A stretch of DNA of 64,000 bases from Planococcus sp. MSAK28401 (GCF_018283455.1 NZ_JAAMTH010000001.1:2585501-2649500), one strand, 5' to 3'; shown: positions 1-7,829, numbered from the stretch's first letter. Notes: generated from the sequence alone by a model not told the origin. Program-made: numbers and translations.

Positions 1-47
1 ATGATGAATAAAACGGTCGTATACACCAGACACCAGTGCTGGAGGTG

Positions 48-86
48 GCGCCAAAAAGAATGTCCTATTCTTTTTGGCGCTTTTTT
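48..86 (+). terminator. Rho-independent terminator of an upstream gene
   Basis: A perfect 14-bp stem (arms 48-61 and 67-80, loop GTCCT) is followed by six T. It ends the transcript of whatever lies left of the window. Bases 1-47 hold no gene I can support. The next gene encodes a RibT-like protein, so a riboflavin locus to the left is possible but not visible. Confidence 0.85.
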
Positions 87-132
87 AATGGCCTGTTCAT
101 TGATGAAGCATACTTGAGAAGGAGGGATTTGA

Positions 133-495
133 ATGATGATCGAATACGAATCACGCCACCGGGAAACTGTATTGCGCTTGCTTTCCCATTTACCATCGGC
201 CCGTAAAGGAGTTCCTACCCAACAAATATTGAGCACCTACGAAAGGCTGCCGGATCGCCGACTATATGTATGGATGGAAAATGAAAAAGTGATTGGAGTG
301 ATTGGCATCCACATACAAAAACAGACTTTCGCTGTCCATCACATCGCTGTTCATCCTTCCCTCCGCAATCAGGGAATCGGCAGTTCACTGATTCAAGCCG
401 TTCAAGAAGAACATATTTCCCAGGCAATGTGCTCCACTCAAGAGACGAAGGATTTTCTGGACAGTTGCTGGCACAAGCAATCTCAATTTAGTTGA
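133..495 (+). CDS. ribT: RibT-like GNAT acetyltransferase
   Basis: A 120-aa protein of the GCN5-related N-acetyltransferase fold. The acetyl-CoA motif A is clear (HHIAVHPSLRNQGIGSSL, about residues 69-86) and the preceding strand GVIGI is conserved. Length and the pattern DRRLYVWMENEKVIGVIG match Bacillus RibT, a protein encoded at the end of the riboflavin operon whose substrate is unknown. The ATG at 133 has an AAGGAGGG site 7 nt upstream. The gene follows a strong terminator, so it seems to be transcribed separately from any upstream rib genes. The RibT assignment rests on recalled sequence similarity; GNAT membership is secure. Confidence 0.75.
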   Translation: MMIEYESRHRETVLRLLSHLPSARKGVPTQQILSTYERLPDRRLYVWMENEKVIGVIGIHIQKQTFAVHHIAVHPSLRNQGIGSSLIQAVQEEHISQAMCSTQETKDFLDSCWHKQSQFS

Positions 496-538
496 TTTTC
501 ACTACGCAGTCCTAATCCTGGCAGAAAGGAAGAATGAC

Positions 539-934
539 ATGGACACTTTAAGAGCAAGCGCAGTGGAACAGGTCAAATCCTACTTAGATGCTGAGGTGGA
601 AATTACTGCAGGCCAGACATTCGTAAAAAAATCACGTGAAATGAAGATTTATCGAGAGCAGCAATGCTTTACATGCATCATCGAGCACGATATCTCGTTC
701 GGGAAAGTGAATGCTGACGGTACGGCATTGAACCGTGCAGAGATTTTTCTATTGCCGGAAGAGTATCCTTCTTTCCTGTTTGCCTGGAAGAATTTCCGCA
801 TCCCTTTGCCTACCGATTATCGCCAATGGCAACAGGTCAATCCACATATCGTCAGCATGTGCATGGAGTCGGTCGAAGCGCCAGAAGATTTCGCAGCCCG
901 CTTGTCCGCTGCCTTCAGTACCTTGAAGACATGA
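539..934 (+). CDS. Hypothetical cytosolic protein
   Basis: A 131-aa protein I do not recognise. It has no signal peptide and no membrane segment, and is mixed alpha/beta with two Cys in QCFTCIIEH (about residues 42-50). The start ATG at 539 has an AGAAAGGAAG site a few bases upstream; an ATG at 534 is out of frame. It follows the RibT-like gene by 43 bp on the same strand and is followed by a terminator at 1015, so both may be one transcript. Confidence 0.75.
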   Translation: MDTLRASAVEQVKSYLDAEVEITAGQTFVKKSREMKIYREQQCFTCIIEHDISFGKVNADGTALNRAEIFLLPEEYPSFLFAWKNFRIPLPTDYRQWQQVNPHIVSMCMESVEAPEDFAARLSAAFSTLKT

Positions 935-1014
935 TTTTTTCACTAAACGCAAGTAGGCTTTCATTGCCCGAGCGATACTTCAACACGGATTTGCATCCGG
1001 TTGAATTGATATAA

Positions 1015-1067
1015 AGCGACTCCCGGCTCAAGCACTTTATGCTTGTTCCGGGAGTCGCTGTTTTGTT
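1015..1067 (+). terminator. Terminator between convergent genes
   Basis: A 12-bp stem AGCGACTCCCGG / CCGGGAGTCGCT (1015-1026, 1048-1059) is followed by GTTTTGTT. It sits between the plus-strand gene ending at 934 and the minus-strand GNAT gene ending at 1096, so it can serve both directions. Confidence 0.8.
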
Positions 1068-1095
1068 GGCGTGAATTCAGTTTTTTTCATCCCAA

Positions 1096-1599
1096 TTAGA
1101 TATTGCGCTTATACCGAAGCGAGCGCTGGTTTTCGCCTTCGGGCATATCGTAAGCCGCTTCCTCGGATTGAAACACAAAGCCGCGTGCTTCGTAAAACGG
1201 AATCGCCATCCCATTGCCTTTTGCGACCGCTACCCATTGCGTTTGGGCACCATGGGCTAGCTGGTCTTGTGTGATTGCTTCCAGCAGTTTCGTGCCGATG
1301 CCTTGATATTTGCGGTCCGGATCCAAATAGAGAACATAGACTTCCGCTACGGTTTTATCGGTGAAGCCGCCACCGCCCGCTCCAATTACTTCTCCGTTTT
1401 CCACTGCTACAAACCAGCCGTTCCAGTCTTGGCTGGTATTGTGGATTTCACCCAAAATGCGTTGTTCGTTATAAAACTTCTCGATGACGCGTTCGATTTC
1501 GTGTTGCGGCAATAAGCCCGGGTAAGTGCTGCGGTTGCCGGCTGCGCACACTGAACGAATGCCCGTCGCGTCTTGTGCTAATGCTTTCCGGATGTCCAT
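1096..1599 (-). CDS. GNAT family N-acetyltransferase
   Basis: A 167-aa GNAT acetyltransferase. Motif A is visible in VYVLYLDPDRKYQGIGTKLL (about residues 87-106), and the C-terminal region AIPFYEARGF is the usual motif B. It transfers an acetyl group from acetyl-CoA to an unknown amine. The ATG at 1599 follows AAGGAGGC. That Shine-Dalgarno sequence overlaps the stop codon of a 27-aa ORF just upstream (1615-1698), which suggests translational coupling. Confidence 0.85.
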   Translation of the reverse strand: MDIRKALAQDATGIRSVCAAGNRSTYPGLLPQHEIERVIEKFYNEQRILGEIHNTSQDWNGWFVAVENGEVIGAGGGGFTDKTVAEVYVLYLDPDRKYQGIGTKLLEAITQDQLAHGAQTQWVAVAKGNGMAIPFYEARGFVFQSEEAAYDMPEGENQRSLRYKRNI

Positions 1600-1614
1600 T
1601 ATGTAATTGCCTCC

Positions 1615-1698
1615 TTATCTGCTGAACAAGTACGACAAGATCAACCCGGTGATAATACCGAGAGCAAAGAATAGAATGAGTTTCGGTGTTTTTTTCAC
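1615..1698 (-). CDS. 27-aa single-pass membrane peptide upstream of GNAT gene
   Basis: A GTG-start ORF of 27 codons. The peptide begins MKKTPK, has one hydrophobic segment of about 17 residues (LILFFALGIITGLILSY) and ends LFSR. A near-perfect AGGAGGA site precedes it by 5-6 nt. The TAA stop overlaps the Shine-Dalgarno sequence of the GNAT gene downstream. Its shape (basic N-terminus, one helix, short tail) is that of a genuine small membrane protein or leader peptide. The function is unknown. Confidence 0.6.
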   Translation of the reverse strand: MKKTPKLILFFALGIITGLILSYLFSR

Positions 1699-1835
1699 GT
1701 GTCTCCTCCTCTTTTATACTTACTCTAATTAGTGTATCAAACTTACAGAGCTTGATTTGAGATTGTTCCATTTTTATGAAAAAATGGTATTTATCAAGTT
1801 ACTTTATTAGCTTTGAGAATTGAATCAAACAAGGG

Positions 1836-2039
1836 GTGATTTATCTGAACCAGCTATTATTGTCCAAGAAATTCATCCCAGTTTATTTTATCGTTGGGTT
1901 TCTTTCTATCTTATTATTCCGGTTCTTGGAGTCTTCTTGGATTGAAGTGTTCCTTTTGACCTTTGCTTGCTTTCTAGTTGGAATCCTTTCTTTTATCGAA
2001 AATTTTATTGTTTCCCTTGGATTAAAACGCAGCTCCTAA
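1836..2039 (+). CDS. Small two-helix membrane protein
   Basis: About 60-67 aa with two hydrophobic helices (FIPVYFIVGFLSILLF and IEVFLLTFACFLVGILSF) and a basic C-terminus. The start is uncertain: the AAGGGG site overlaps the first GTG (1836), so a CTG at 1845 or TTG at 1860 may be used. No family recognised. Confidence 0.5.
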   Translation: MIYLNQLLLSKKFIPVYFIVGFLSILLFRFLESSWIEVFLLTFACFLVGILSFIENFIVSLGLKRSS

Positions 2040-2128
2040 ATGGCTGTTTGTTATAAAAGGGTTTTCCGTGTCCCCATCGAATTATTAGGATGACAAGATT
2101 CATCACTTTATGCGGAGGTGGAAAATCA

Positions 2129-2506
2129 ATGATTACAAAAATCGGGCAGGTCATGGTGTATGTGCGTGATCAGGACGCAGCAGTGACGTTTTGGACGGAG
2201 AAGATGGGTTTTACGGTCTTACATGACAAAGAAAACGAGGGCATGCGGTGGATCGAAATTGCGCCTCGGGAAGATGCGGAGACGAGCATCGTGCTGCACG
2301 ACAAGAATTTACTCGAACAGATGGATACCGGTTTAAGTTTAGAGACGTCGTCGCTATTGTTTTACGCGAGTAATTTCGAACAGCTGCGCAACGAGTTGGC
2401 TGAAAAAGGCGTCACGGTCGGTGACATTGTCGCGATGCCGACGGGCCGGACCTTCAATTTTGCGGATGCAGAAGACAATTATTTCGCAGTGCTGGAGTCG
2501 AATTGA
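2129..2506 (+). CDS. VOC family protein (glyoxalase/bleomycin-resistance fold)
   Basis: A 125-aa protein with one vicinal-oxygen-chelate domain: it starts with GQVMVYVRDQDAAVTFWTEK and ends with NFADAEDNYFAVLES, the typical metal-ligand edges of the fold. Members include glyoxalase I, dioxygenases and drug-binding proteins; the substrate cannot be read from sequence. The ATG at 2129 follows GGAGGTGG, which favours it over an ATG at 2090. The terminator at 2513 follows directly. Confidence 0.85.
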   Translation: MITKIGQVMVYVRDQDAAVTFWTEKMGFTVLHDKENEGMRWIEIAPREDAETSIVLHDKNLLEQMDTGLSLETSSLLFYASNFEQLRNELAEKGVTVGDIVAMPTGRTFNFADAEDNYFAVLESN

Positions 2507-2512
2507 GCCATG

Positions 2513-2550
2513 AAAAAAGAGCTTGGAGAATTGCCTCCAAGCTCTTTTTT
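2513..2550. terminator. Bidirectional terminator
   Basis: A 16-bp stem AAAAAAGAGCTTGGAG / CTCCAAGCTCTTTTTT gives T-tracts in both directions. It lies between the VOC gene and the convergent peroxiredoxin gene. Confidence 0.85.
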
Positions 2551-2558
2551 ATAGGGTC

Positions 2559-3062
2559 TTATTTTAAGTTTTTGCGAATGTATGCAGCGATTTTGCGCAA
2601 TTCTTTTGCGTGCGGACGGCCGAATGGGCTCGTTTGCTGCTGCTGGTACATGATTTTGCCTTCTTCATCGAGCAAGTAATACGCCGGCTCGCCGTGAATG
2701 CCGTGATCTTCATACGGTGAATCTTCTCCATGATAATAGACGCCGTATTGGTTCAGTATGTCTTGCTTCGCGTCACCCAAAATCGGGAACGTCAAGCCGT
2801 GCTTTTCTTTCATTTCATTGAGATCTTTTGGGTTGTCTGTAGAAATAGCCGTGAAATGGATGTCCTTGTCTTCGAAATACGACAAGCTGTCCTGAAGGTC
2901 CTGCAATTCCTCGTTGCACGCTGGGCACCATGATCCTCTGAAGAAAATGACGAAGCGCCAGCCTGGGCGTTCTGATAAGTCGTGTTGAAGCGTATAGTCT
3001 CCGCCTTCTGCGCGCGGCAATGTAAATGATGGGGCTAAATCCCCTAATTGTAGTCTATTCAT
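2559..3062 (-). CDS. Peroxiredoxin-like protein (AhpC/TSA family)
   Basis: A 167-aa thioredoxin-fold protein. The active-site segment FFRGSWCPACNEEL (about residues 40-53) carries a CxxC motif in place of the usual TxxC of peroxiredoxins, and a conserved cis-Pro region follows (GEPAYYLLD). Such proteins reduce peroxides or act as thiol-disulfide oxidoreductases. No signal peptide or membrane anchor, so it is cytosolic. The single gene lies between a shared terminator and its own promoter region at 3063-3126. Confidence 0.85.
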   Translation of the reverse strand: MNRLQLGDLAPSFTLPRAEGGDYTLQHDLSERPGWRFVIFFRGSWCPACNEELQDLQDSLSYFEDKDIHFTAISTDNPKDLNEMKEKHGLTFPILGDAKQDILNQYGVYYHGEDSPYEDHGIHGEPAYYLLDEEGKIMYQQQQTSPFGRPHAKELRKIAAYIRKNLK

Positions 3063-3126
3063 GTAAATGCCTCCTCTTATATAAGTAGTTTACCCGGAAT
3101 GATCAGCTTTAACCTTTTTATAGGAT

Positions 3127-3792
3127 TTATTTCCATTTCAATAAGCCGTTTAAATCCTCAAAGACATAATCCGGCTCCAGGCCAAGCTGTTCGACCGGTG
3201 CCTCTTTGCGGTTGATCCAGGCAGTGCGGAAACCAAAATTCTTCGCACCCGAAATGTCCCAGCCGTTGGAAGACATGAACAGGATTTCGTCGCGCTCGAT
3301 GTTCAACTGGTCCAAGACGTATTGATAAGCGGCCGGTGCGGGCTTGAACTGCTTGATTTCATCGACGCTGACGGCTTTGTCGAGCAAGTCTTTGATACCT
3401 GCATTTTCAATCAACGGGTCAAGCATATCGTGAGAGCCGTTCGAGAACACGACGAGCTGGTGGTCCTGCAGCTGTTTCAGTACCGCTTCTGATTCTTCAT
3501 AGAGTGGCAAATGCAAATAGGCGTCCATCAATTGCTGCTCGATGTCTTCCGTCGATTCGAGCCCCTCGTCTTCGAGTGCGTATTTCAAGGCGCTGTGGGT
3601 GACCGCGTAAAGCGTATCGTATTTCCCCATGAGCTGGCGCATCATAAAATATTCGACTTGTTTTGTGCGCCAGGTCTGACTAATCGCTTCGCCGTGCCCC
3701 GGAAACACTTCCTCGCATTGATCTTTGATGGCGATGACGTCGAACAATGTGCCGTACACATCGAAGACGAACGCTTTGATCGGTTTGTCCAT
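3127..3792 (-). CDS. HAD-type (S)-2-haloacid dehalogenase
   Basis: A 221-aa HAD-superfamily hydrolase of the haloacid dehalogenase type II group. Motif I is FDVYGTLFDV near the N-terminus with the nucleophile Asp, motif II is VVFSNGSHDML, and the C-terminal acidic motif is FMSSNGWDISGAKNFG, the signature SSNxWD of L-2-haloacid dehalogenases. The start at 3792 is preceded by GAGGAGGACG; an upstream in-frame ATG gives an unlikely 34-residue extension. The physiological substrate is not known. Confidence 0.85.
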   Translation of the reverse strand: MDKPIKAFVFDVYGTLFDVIAIKDQCEEVFPGHGEAISQTWRTKQVEYFMMRQLMGKYDTLYAVTHSALKYALEDEGLESTEDIEQQLMDAYLHLPLYEESEAVLKQLQDHQLVVFSNGSHDMLDPLIENAGIKDLLDKAVSVDEIKQFKPAPAAYQYVLDQLNIERDEILFMSSNGWDISGAKNFGFRTAWINRKEAPVEQLGLEPDYVFEDLNGLLKWK

Positions 3793-3873
3793 ATGATCGT
3801 CCTCCTCTGGTTTTCGCTGATAAATTCCACTGCTTTTCCTTGTATCCCCTTTTAGACAGAAAAATAACGGCAT

Positions 3874-3899
3874 AAAAAAAAGCATCTTCTGCAAGATGC
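3874..3899 (-). terminator. Minus-strand terminator
   Basis: On the minus strand a 7-bp stem GCATCTT/AAGATGC is followed by eight T. It lies just upstream of the dehalogenase start and would end minus-strand transcripts coming from the 4.2-6.4 kb operon. Confidence 0.65.
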
Positions 3900-3957
3900 C
3901 GTTGGAGTATATTTCAGGTTGTCGAGAAACTTGAGAAACCGTATTTTCCGAAGCTTA

Positions 3958-4109
3958 TCGCTCGCTTTCCGTGGGGCGGGAATCGAGCCTCCTCGGTTTG
4001 CTCCACTTTCGCTATGCTCAAGCGTCGCAAATAAATGAACTCAGCAAAGCTTCGCTCATTCATTCCCTGCGGGGTCTCTCAAACCCGCTAATCCCACAGG
4101 AGTCGAGCG
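3958..4109. repeat. ~150-bp intergenic palindromic element
   Basis: A GC-richer block with imperfect terminal inverted repeats: TCGCTCGCTTTCCGTGGG at 3958-3975 and the complement of TCGCTCGACTCCTGTGGG at 4092-4109. Internal text such as GCCTCCTCGG, CCCTGCGGGGTCT and CACAGGAGTCGAGCG resembles the repeated extragenic elements that many Bacillales genomes carry. No other copy was seen in this window and no ORF covers it. Confidence 0.6.
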
Positions 4110-4216
4110 AACACTTCTCCAAATACTGGGACAGTCCATTTATTTTTAAATGTAGAAATAAAGTCCCCTTTTTTCATCTAGTAGACTATAAACTTATCTA
4201 ACTCTCTGAAATGTAT

Positions 4217-4492
4217 TTAGTTGTCACGGTTTTTGTCATTCTCAAAGTCTCTGACAAACTTTTCATCTTTCTTCTTTTCAATGAAACTCCAGACGGCAAA
4301 AATCAATGCGGAACTCACGAGAACAAGGAGCGAGGCAGTAAAGACAAAATCGAAATCCATCTCTTGCACCACTTGGTCGGCGCCAGCCCGTTGGATATGG
4401 TGTGCCCAACTGCTTTCATAGTCCATGAAGCTGAATGATAGAATGAGCCCTATGACGACACCGCCTACGATCGATAAGAAAAACTTCCTCAT
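4217..4492 (-). CDS. Two-helix membrane protein, unknown function
   Basis: A 91-aa protein with an N-terminal helix (FFLSIVGGVVIGLILSFSF) and a second one (FVFTASLLVLVSSALIFAVWSF), then a charged C-terminal tail. The ATG at 4492 follows GAGGAGGATGATGG. It starts 3 bp after the stop of the upstream lipoprotein gene, so it is the last gene of a run that also includes the P-loop kinase. Confidence 0.75.
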   Translation of the reverse strand: MRKFFLSIVGGVVIGLILSFSFMDYESSWAHHIQRAGADQVVQEMDFDFVFTASLLVLVSSALIFAVWSFIEKKKDEKFVRDFENDKNRDN

Positions 4493-4495
4493 CCA

Positions 4496-4927
4496 TCATC
4501 CTCCTCTATGATCAGTCAATCCATCGAGTAGATTTTCTGATGACAGATAGCGATAGAGTGCTTCGGCATCTTTTGCTTTTAGCGTGTAGAGCGTGTGGGT
4601 ATCCAACTCGTCCATGACAGAACCTTGATCTTTTGCCACCCATAGATAGAATGTCTTTCCCCCGAACTCTAGTTCAAAATCCGGATCTACTACATCCGCG
4701 ATGCCCTGGAGTTTATCGGCACGCGAAATGGCACCGGCAAACAACTCGATCGTTTGTGCATCCGTCACTTCAGTGCGCGTATTTTCTTTCACTTCCCCGA
4801 AGCGTTCCATTTGGTATAAGACGAGTTTGTCAGCTTCCTGTTGTTCGGCACTAATCAAACCGTTCTGGCAGGCTGACAAGATGAAGGCTACGAACAAGCA
4901 AATAAGCATGACCGGCAGTTTCTTCAT
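4496..4927 (-). CDS. Lipoprotein, YhfM-like
   Basis: A 143-aa lipoprotein with signal peptide and lipobox LSAC (Cys at about residue 20). The mature part contains FELEFGGKTFYLWVAKDQGS and LDTHTLYTLKAKDAEALY, a pattern I associate with the YhfM-like domain of Bacillus lipoproteins; function unknown. It overlaps the upstream kinase gene by 4 bp (ATGA), indicating co-translation. Location: outer face of the cytoplasmic membrane. Confidence 0.75.
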   Translation of the reverse strand: MKKLPVMLICLFVAFILSACQNGLISAEQQEADKLVLYQMERFGEVKENTRTEVTDAQTIELFAGAISRADKLQGIADVVDPDFELEFGGKTFYLWVAKDQGSVMDELDTHTLYTLKAKDAEALYRYLSSENLLDGLTDHRGG

Positions 4928-5493
4928 GAGCCTTCTCCCCTTGCGGCTAGTTCACGGATTGCTGAAATAGCGGCTTCGATTTGTTGTTCATTCGCTACGG
5001 TAAACAAATAATCCGCTTCGCCTGGCGTGGGCGTGACGCCAGGGTTATCAACGGATTCAGCTTGTTGACGGACAAGGACATCTTTAAATGAAGAAACGGT
5101 GCGCAAGATGGCAGTGTCACGCACAGACTGATCGATTCTCGTTTCAAGCACATCGTCCGCGATGCTAAAGTTCACCAAAATGGTCGTGAAGCCTTTCGTT
5201 TGGTAAAACTTCAGCAGTTTCAAACGGCCTTGGCGGTTTCGATTGGCGTTGCACAAAATGATGTGACAATCGGTTTGAGTAACCGCATGATTGACGATGG
5301 TCTGCGTCAGTGCATACTTGATCGCATTGGCTCCTTCTTTCGGGACCAGCGCCGGATAATAGCTTTGCAGGATTTCTGCATGATTGTCCTGATCGACGAC
5401 GATGGCATTGCCAAGCTTCCGCTCGAGCGCTTTGGCGAATGTTGTTTTGCCGCTATGGGTTTTGCCGACCGTGATGACCACAACTCTGTTCAC
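4924..5493 (-). CDS. P-loop ATPase/kinase (AAA_33-like)
   Basis: A 189-aa cytosolic protein with a Walker A motif at the N-terminus (VGKTHSGKTTFAKALE, about residues 9-24) and a kinase-like Asp in VVDQDNHAEIL. Proteins of this build are small-molecule or nucleic-acid kinases of the zeta-toxin/Pnk type, but neither substrate nor antitoxin partner is evident. It is first in a tight run with the lipoprotein and membrane protein that follow. Confidence 0.75.
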   Translation of the reverse strand: MNRVVVITVGKTHSGKTTFAKALERKLGNAIVVDQDNHAEILQSYYPALVPKEGANAIKYALTQTIVNHAVTQTDCHIILCNANRNRQGRLKLLKFYQTKGFTTILVNFSIADDVLETRIDQSVRDTAILRTVSSFKDVLVRQQAESVDNPGVTPTPGEADYLFTVANEQQIEAAISAIRELAARGEGS

Positions 5494-5532
5494 ATGCGCA
5501 ACTCCGTTCGTATGGTTTGTGAAAATGAATGA

Positions 5533-5946
5533 TTAAATAGAAGCCGCGCGATTCATGAACCCGATGAGGTGTTCTTGGTCTTCTGGGTAATCGTGAAGCA
5601 GTTCTTTCAATTCGGCTTCTGTTTTCCACGTGATTTCCTCGATTTCGTTGTCGGGGTCCTGGAAACAAATATTGCCTGAGATAACTTCGCATAGAAAATA
5701 ATGGCTGGTGACTTCGTAGTTGCCGATTTGCACATTTTTCGTATGAAGCTGTTGCTTCACATCGATGCGAAAGCCGGTTTCTTCCCACACTTCCCTCACG
5801 CACGCTTGTTGCGGGGATTCACCTGTTTCAATTTCACCGGACGGGATGCTCCATTTGCCGGATGCCTTCGATTTCACCATGAGGATCTTCTCTTGGTCGA
5901 TCACCACTCCAGCCGCACCCTGCCAAACTTTTTTTGTTTCTTTCAC
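5533..5946 (-). CDS. Nudix hydrolase
   Basis: A 137-aa Nudix protein. The Nudix box (about residues 37-59) has all key residues: G at the start, E six later, then REVWEETGF. It hydrolyses a nucleoside diphosphate linked to another moiety, substrate unknown. I chose GTG at 5946 because it has a purine-rich ribosome binding site and avoids overlap with the upstream Nudix gene. That site contains a run of nine G (5953-5961), which could vary in length. Confidence 0.85.
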   Translation of the reverse strand: MKETKKVWQGAAGVVIDQEKILMVKSKASGKWSIPSGEIETGESPQQACVREVWEETGFRIDVKQQLHTKNVQIGNYEVTSHYFLCEVISGNICFQDPDNEIEEITWKTEAELKELLHDYPEDQEHLIGFMNRAASI

Positions 5947-5977
5947 AGGTCTCCCCCCCCCATAGTAGTTTAATGCC

Positions 5978-6424
5978 TTAAATATAATCGAGAATTTTGA
6001 TATCCATTTCATCGAGTACGCCAATTTCCTCTTTTGTATCCCAAAGCTTCATTTCCGTTGTTTCGTCATTTGGAATAAAGGGCTGCAATTTCTCTACCGT
6101 TCCAAGAAAAATCGGATTGTATTTGATTTCCCGGGTTTCAGTATGCTGTAGTTTGAGCAAGCCTCTGAATTCCAAGTCTTCAACGACCTGGCCGGATTCT
6201 TCGTACAATTCCCTTACGGCACATTCTTTCGACGTCTCGCTGCCTTCTCTCCTGCCCGCTGGCAATTCCCATTGCTCGCGCCATTTATTGTAAACCATGA
6301 GCGTTTTGCCGCCACATTTGATGGCTGCAAATGAACCTGCAATTGATTCAAACTGATGGATCTCATGTTCCTCCATAAATAGAAAGTCGAGAAATTGAAA
6401 ACCATGGCTTCTTGTTGTGTTCAT
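5978..6424 (-). CDS. Nudix hydrolase
   Basis: A 148-aa Nudix protein. The box begins GRREGSE and ends RELYEESGQ (about residues 58-80), with the catalytic Glu residues in place. It is a second Nudix gene directly upstream of another one (31 bp between stop and the next start), and the two are only distantly similar, so they probably act on different substrates. Cytosolic. Confidence 0.85.
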   Translation of the reverse strand: MNTTRSHGFQFLDFLFMEEHEIHQFESIAGSFAAIKCGGKTLMVYNKWREQWELPAGRREGSETSKECAVRELYEESGQVVEDLEFRGLLKLQHTETREIKYNPIFLGTVEKLQPFIPNDETTEMKLWDTKEEIGVLDEMDIKILDYI

Positions 6425-6473
6425 CGGTTACTCTCCTCCGTGATGCTCTGTGCTTACAAGCCATCAAACTTTA

Positions 6474-6845
6474 TCATTCCGTGGTCAACGCGAATTCCTC
6501 AACTTGCCCGTCCCATTTGATCTCCACGTCCAACTCTTCATCTTGTTGAATAACCGCACAGCCTTCGCAGGTGCTCTTGCCGACCAGCACTTCGCCTTCA
6601 TCGACCGAGACATTTCCGCTCGATGCGCCGGCAGTCGATTCAATTGAATAAATGATGGTTTCAGGTGGCGGCTCTTCGCCGGTATAGACGATTTTCCCTG
6701 TCGCTTCCTTGCTGTCCTGTGAAGTGGCGTCAACGGTGTAGAAGACATCCCAATTGTCACCGCTTCCTTTGAAGTCGTAACGGTCGGCTTCCGAACAGCC
6801 ACTAACAATGAGCAGTACAATCAAAAGTGAACCAAGTTTTTTCAT
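6474..6845 (-). CDS. Small lipoprotein with CxxC motif (paralogue of 19879-20262)
   Basis: A 123-aa lipoprotein: signal peptide and lipobox VSGC (Cys at about 17). The mature domain is beta-rich with PETIIYSIES, then CEGCAVIQQ, and ends VEIKWDGQVEEF. The same architecture recurs at 19879-20262, so both belong to one unrecognised family. The CxxC may bind a metal or form a disulfide outside the cell. It is 21 bp downstream of an alpha/beta hydrolase gene. Confidence 0.8.
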   Translation of the reverse strand: MKKLGSLLIVLLIVSGCSEADRYDFKGSGDNWDVFYTVDATSQDSKEATGKIVYTGEEPPPETIIYSIESTAGASSGNVSVDEGEVLVGKSTCEGCAVIQQDEELDVEIKWDGQVEEFALTTE

Positions 6846-6866
6846 GAGATACGCGCCCCCTACTGA

Positions 6867-7577
6867 TTAGTCGACGTGGCTAAGGAACAATTCAAGTGTT
6901 TTGGCATGCAATTCTGCTTGTTCGGCATGAACCAAATGGGACGCGAACGGAATAATCGAGACGCGCACATGGTCATGCTTACCAGGATAATAAAGGACGC
7001 CTCTCGTTTCGTTCGGGTTGCCTTCGCCTGCGATGTAGAGGATCGGCGAATCAATAGAAGATAGATCCTTCGTTTCTTCGAAAGGATACCAATTTTCGTG
7101 CTTCGCCATTTCAAAGAATTGCCGCCAATTGCCATTGTGCAATTGGTCGAAATAAGCGGTCGCTTCCTCGTATTGAAGCAATTGCTGTTGGTTGCTCGCT
7201 TCCTGTTCATGCAGTTGCGTCCAGTCACCCGGCTTTTCTGCGGTCACCCCAGAGATGGTCAGGCTTTTTACTTTCCCCGGAAAACGTTTCGCAAAAAAGA
7301 TGGCTACTAATGCGCCGAGCGACGCTCCGACAATATGCGCCGATTGGATCCCTAAATGTTCAAGTGACTCCGAAAGATCTTTGGCACTGTCTTCAAAGAA
7401 ATTACTTACATCCTCAGTTACGGAGTTTCCATGGCCGCGAAGATCCGGCACGATGACCTGGAATTGTTCCTTGAAATAATCACGCTGGTATTCAAAATCG
7501 GTGAGCCCTGTTTGCAACCCGCTATGAAGGAAAACGATCGGCTCCCCTTCGCCGAAACTTTCTGCGTGTAAGATCAT
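6867..7577 (-). CDS. Alpha/beta hydrolase
   Basis: A 236-aa alpha/beta-hydrolase fold protein. The oxyanion segment is VFLHSG, the nucleophile elbow GASLGA carries Ser (about residue 85), and the catalytic His is in FASHLVH near the C-terminus. The start at 7577 has AGGGGAGATCAA upstream and removes a 14-residue extension. Substrate unknown; esterase, lipase or C-C hydrolase are all possible. Cytosolic. Confidence 0.85.
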   Translation of the reverse strand: MILHAESFGEGEPIVFLHSGLQTGLTDFEYQRDYFKEQFQVIVPDLRGHGNSVTEDVSNFFEDSAKDLSESLEHLGIQSAHIVGASLGALVAIFFAKRFPGKVKSLTISGVTAEKPGDWTQLHEQEASNQQQLLQYEEATAYFDQLHNGNWRQFFEMAKHENWYPFEETKDLSSIDSPILYIAGEGNPNETRGVLYYPGKHDHVRVSIIPFASHLVHAEQAELHAKTLELFLSHVD

Positions 7578-7717
7578 TTGATCTCCCCTTGTCTTTGAAT
7601 AATATGACCGCGTGCGCAAACATCAAAATTAGATAATATTGAAAATATGGTTATTTCTAGTGTAACGCACTTTCACAGATTATTCAGTATAAAGTGGCAG
7701 TTTTTCATGATTATAAG

Positions 7718-7726
7718 TGGTATAAT
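7718..7726 (+). promoter_or_regulatory. Extended -10 promoter of the 39-aa lipoprotein gene
   Basis: TGGTATAAT is a perfect extended -10 element about 108 bp upstream of the ATG at 7834. No good -35 is visible. It implies a 5' leader of roughly 100 nt. Confidence 0.55.
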
Positions 7727-7748
7727 AGAATTACCAAATAAAAAGATA

Positions 7749-7829
7749 TGCATGCCTAACGCCAGGCGACAGCCGTGCAATTCGATTCACCCTCCTTTCC
7801 TGCTTATTACATAAAACTTGAGGAGGGGT
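7749..7829 (+). promoter_or_regulatory. Structured 5' leader with possible Shine-Dalgarno-masking hairpin
   Basis: Two nested short helices can form (TGCA 7749-7752 with 7776-7779, GCCT 7754-7757 with AGGC 7764-7767). Downstream, CCCTCCT (7790-7796) is exactly complementary to the Shine-Dalgarno AGGAGGG (7821-7827) across a 24-nt loop. This would hide the ribosome binding site of the small lipoprotein gene. It matches no riboswitch class that I recognise. Confidence 0.4.

Noticed and set aside
1..117. An open frame starting with ATG at base 1.
   Set aside because: It runs straight through the perfect terminator hairpin at 48-86 and has no visible ribosome binding site; composition is not protein-like.
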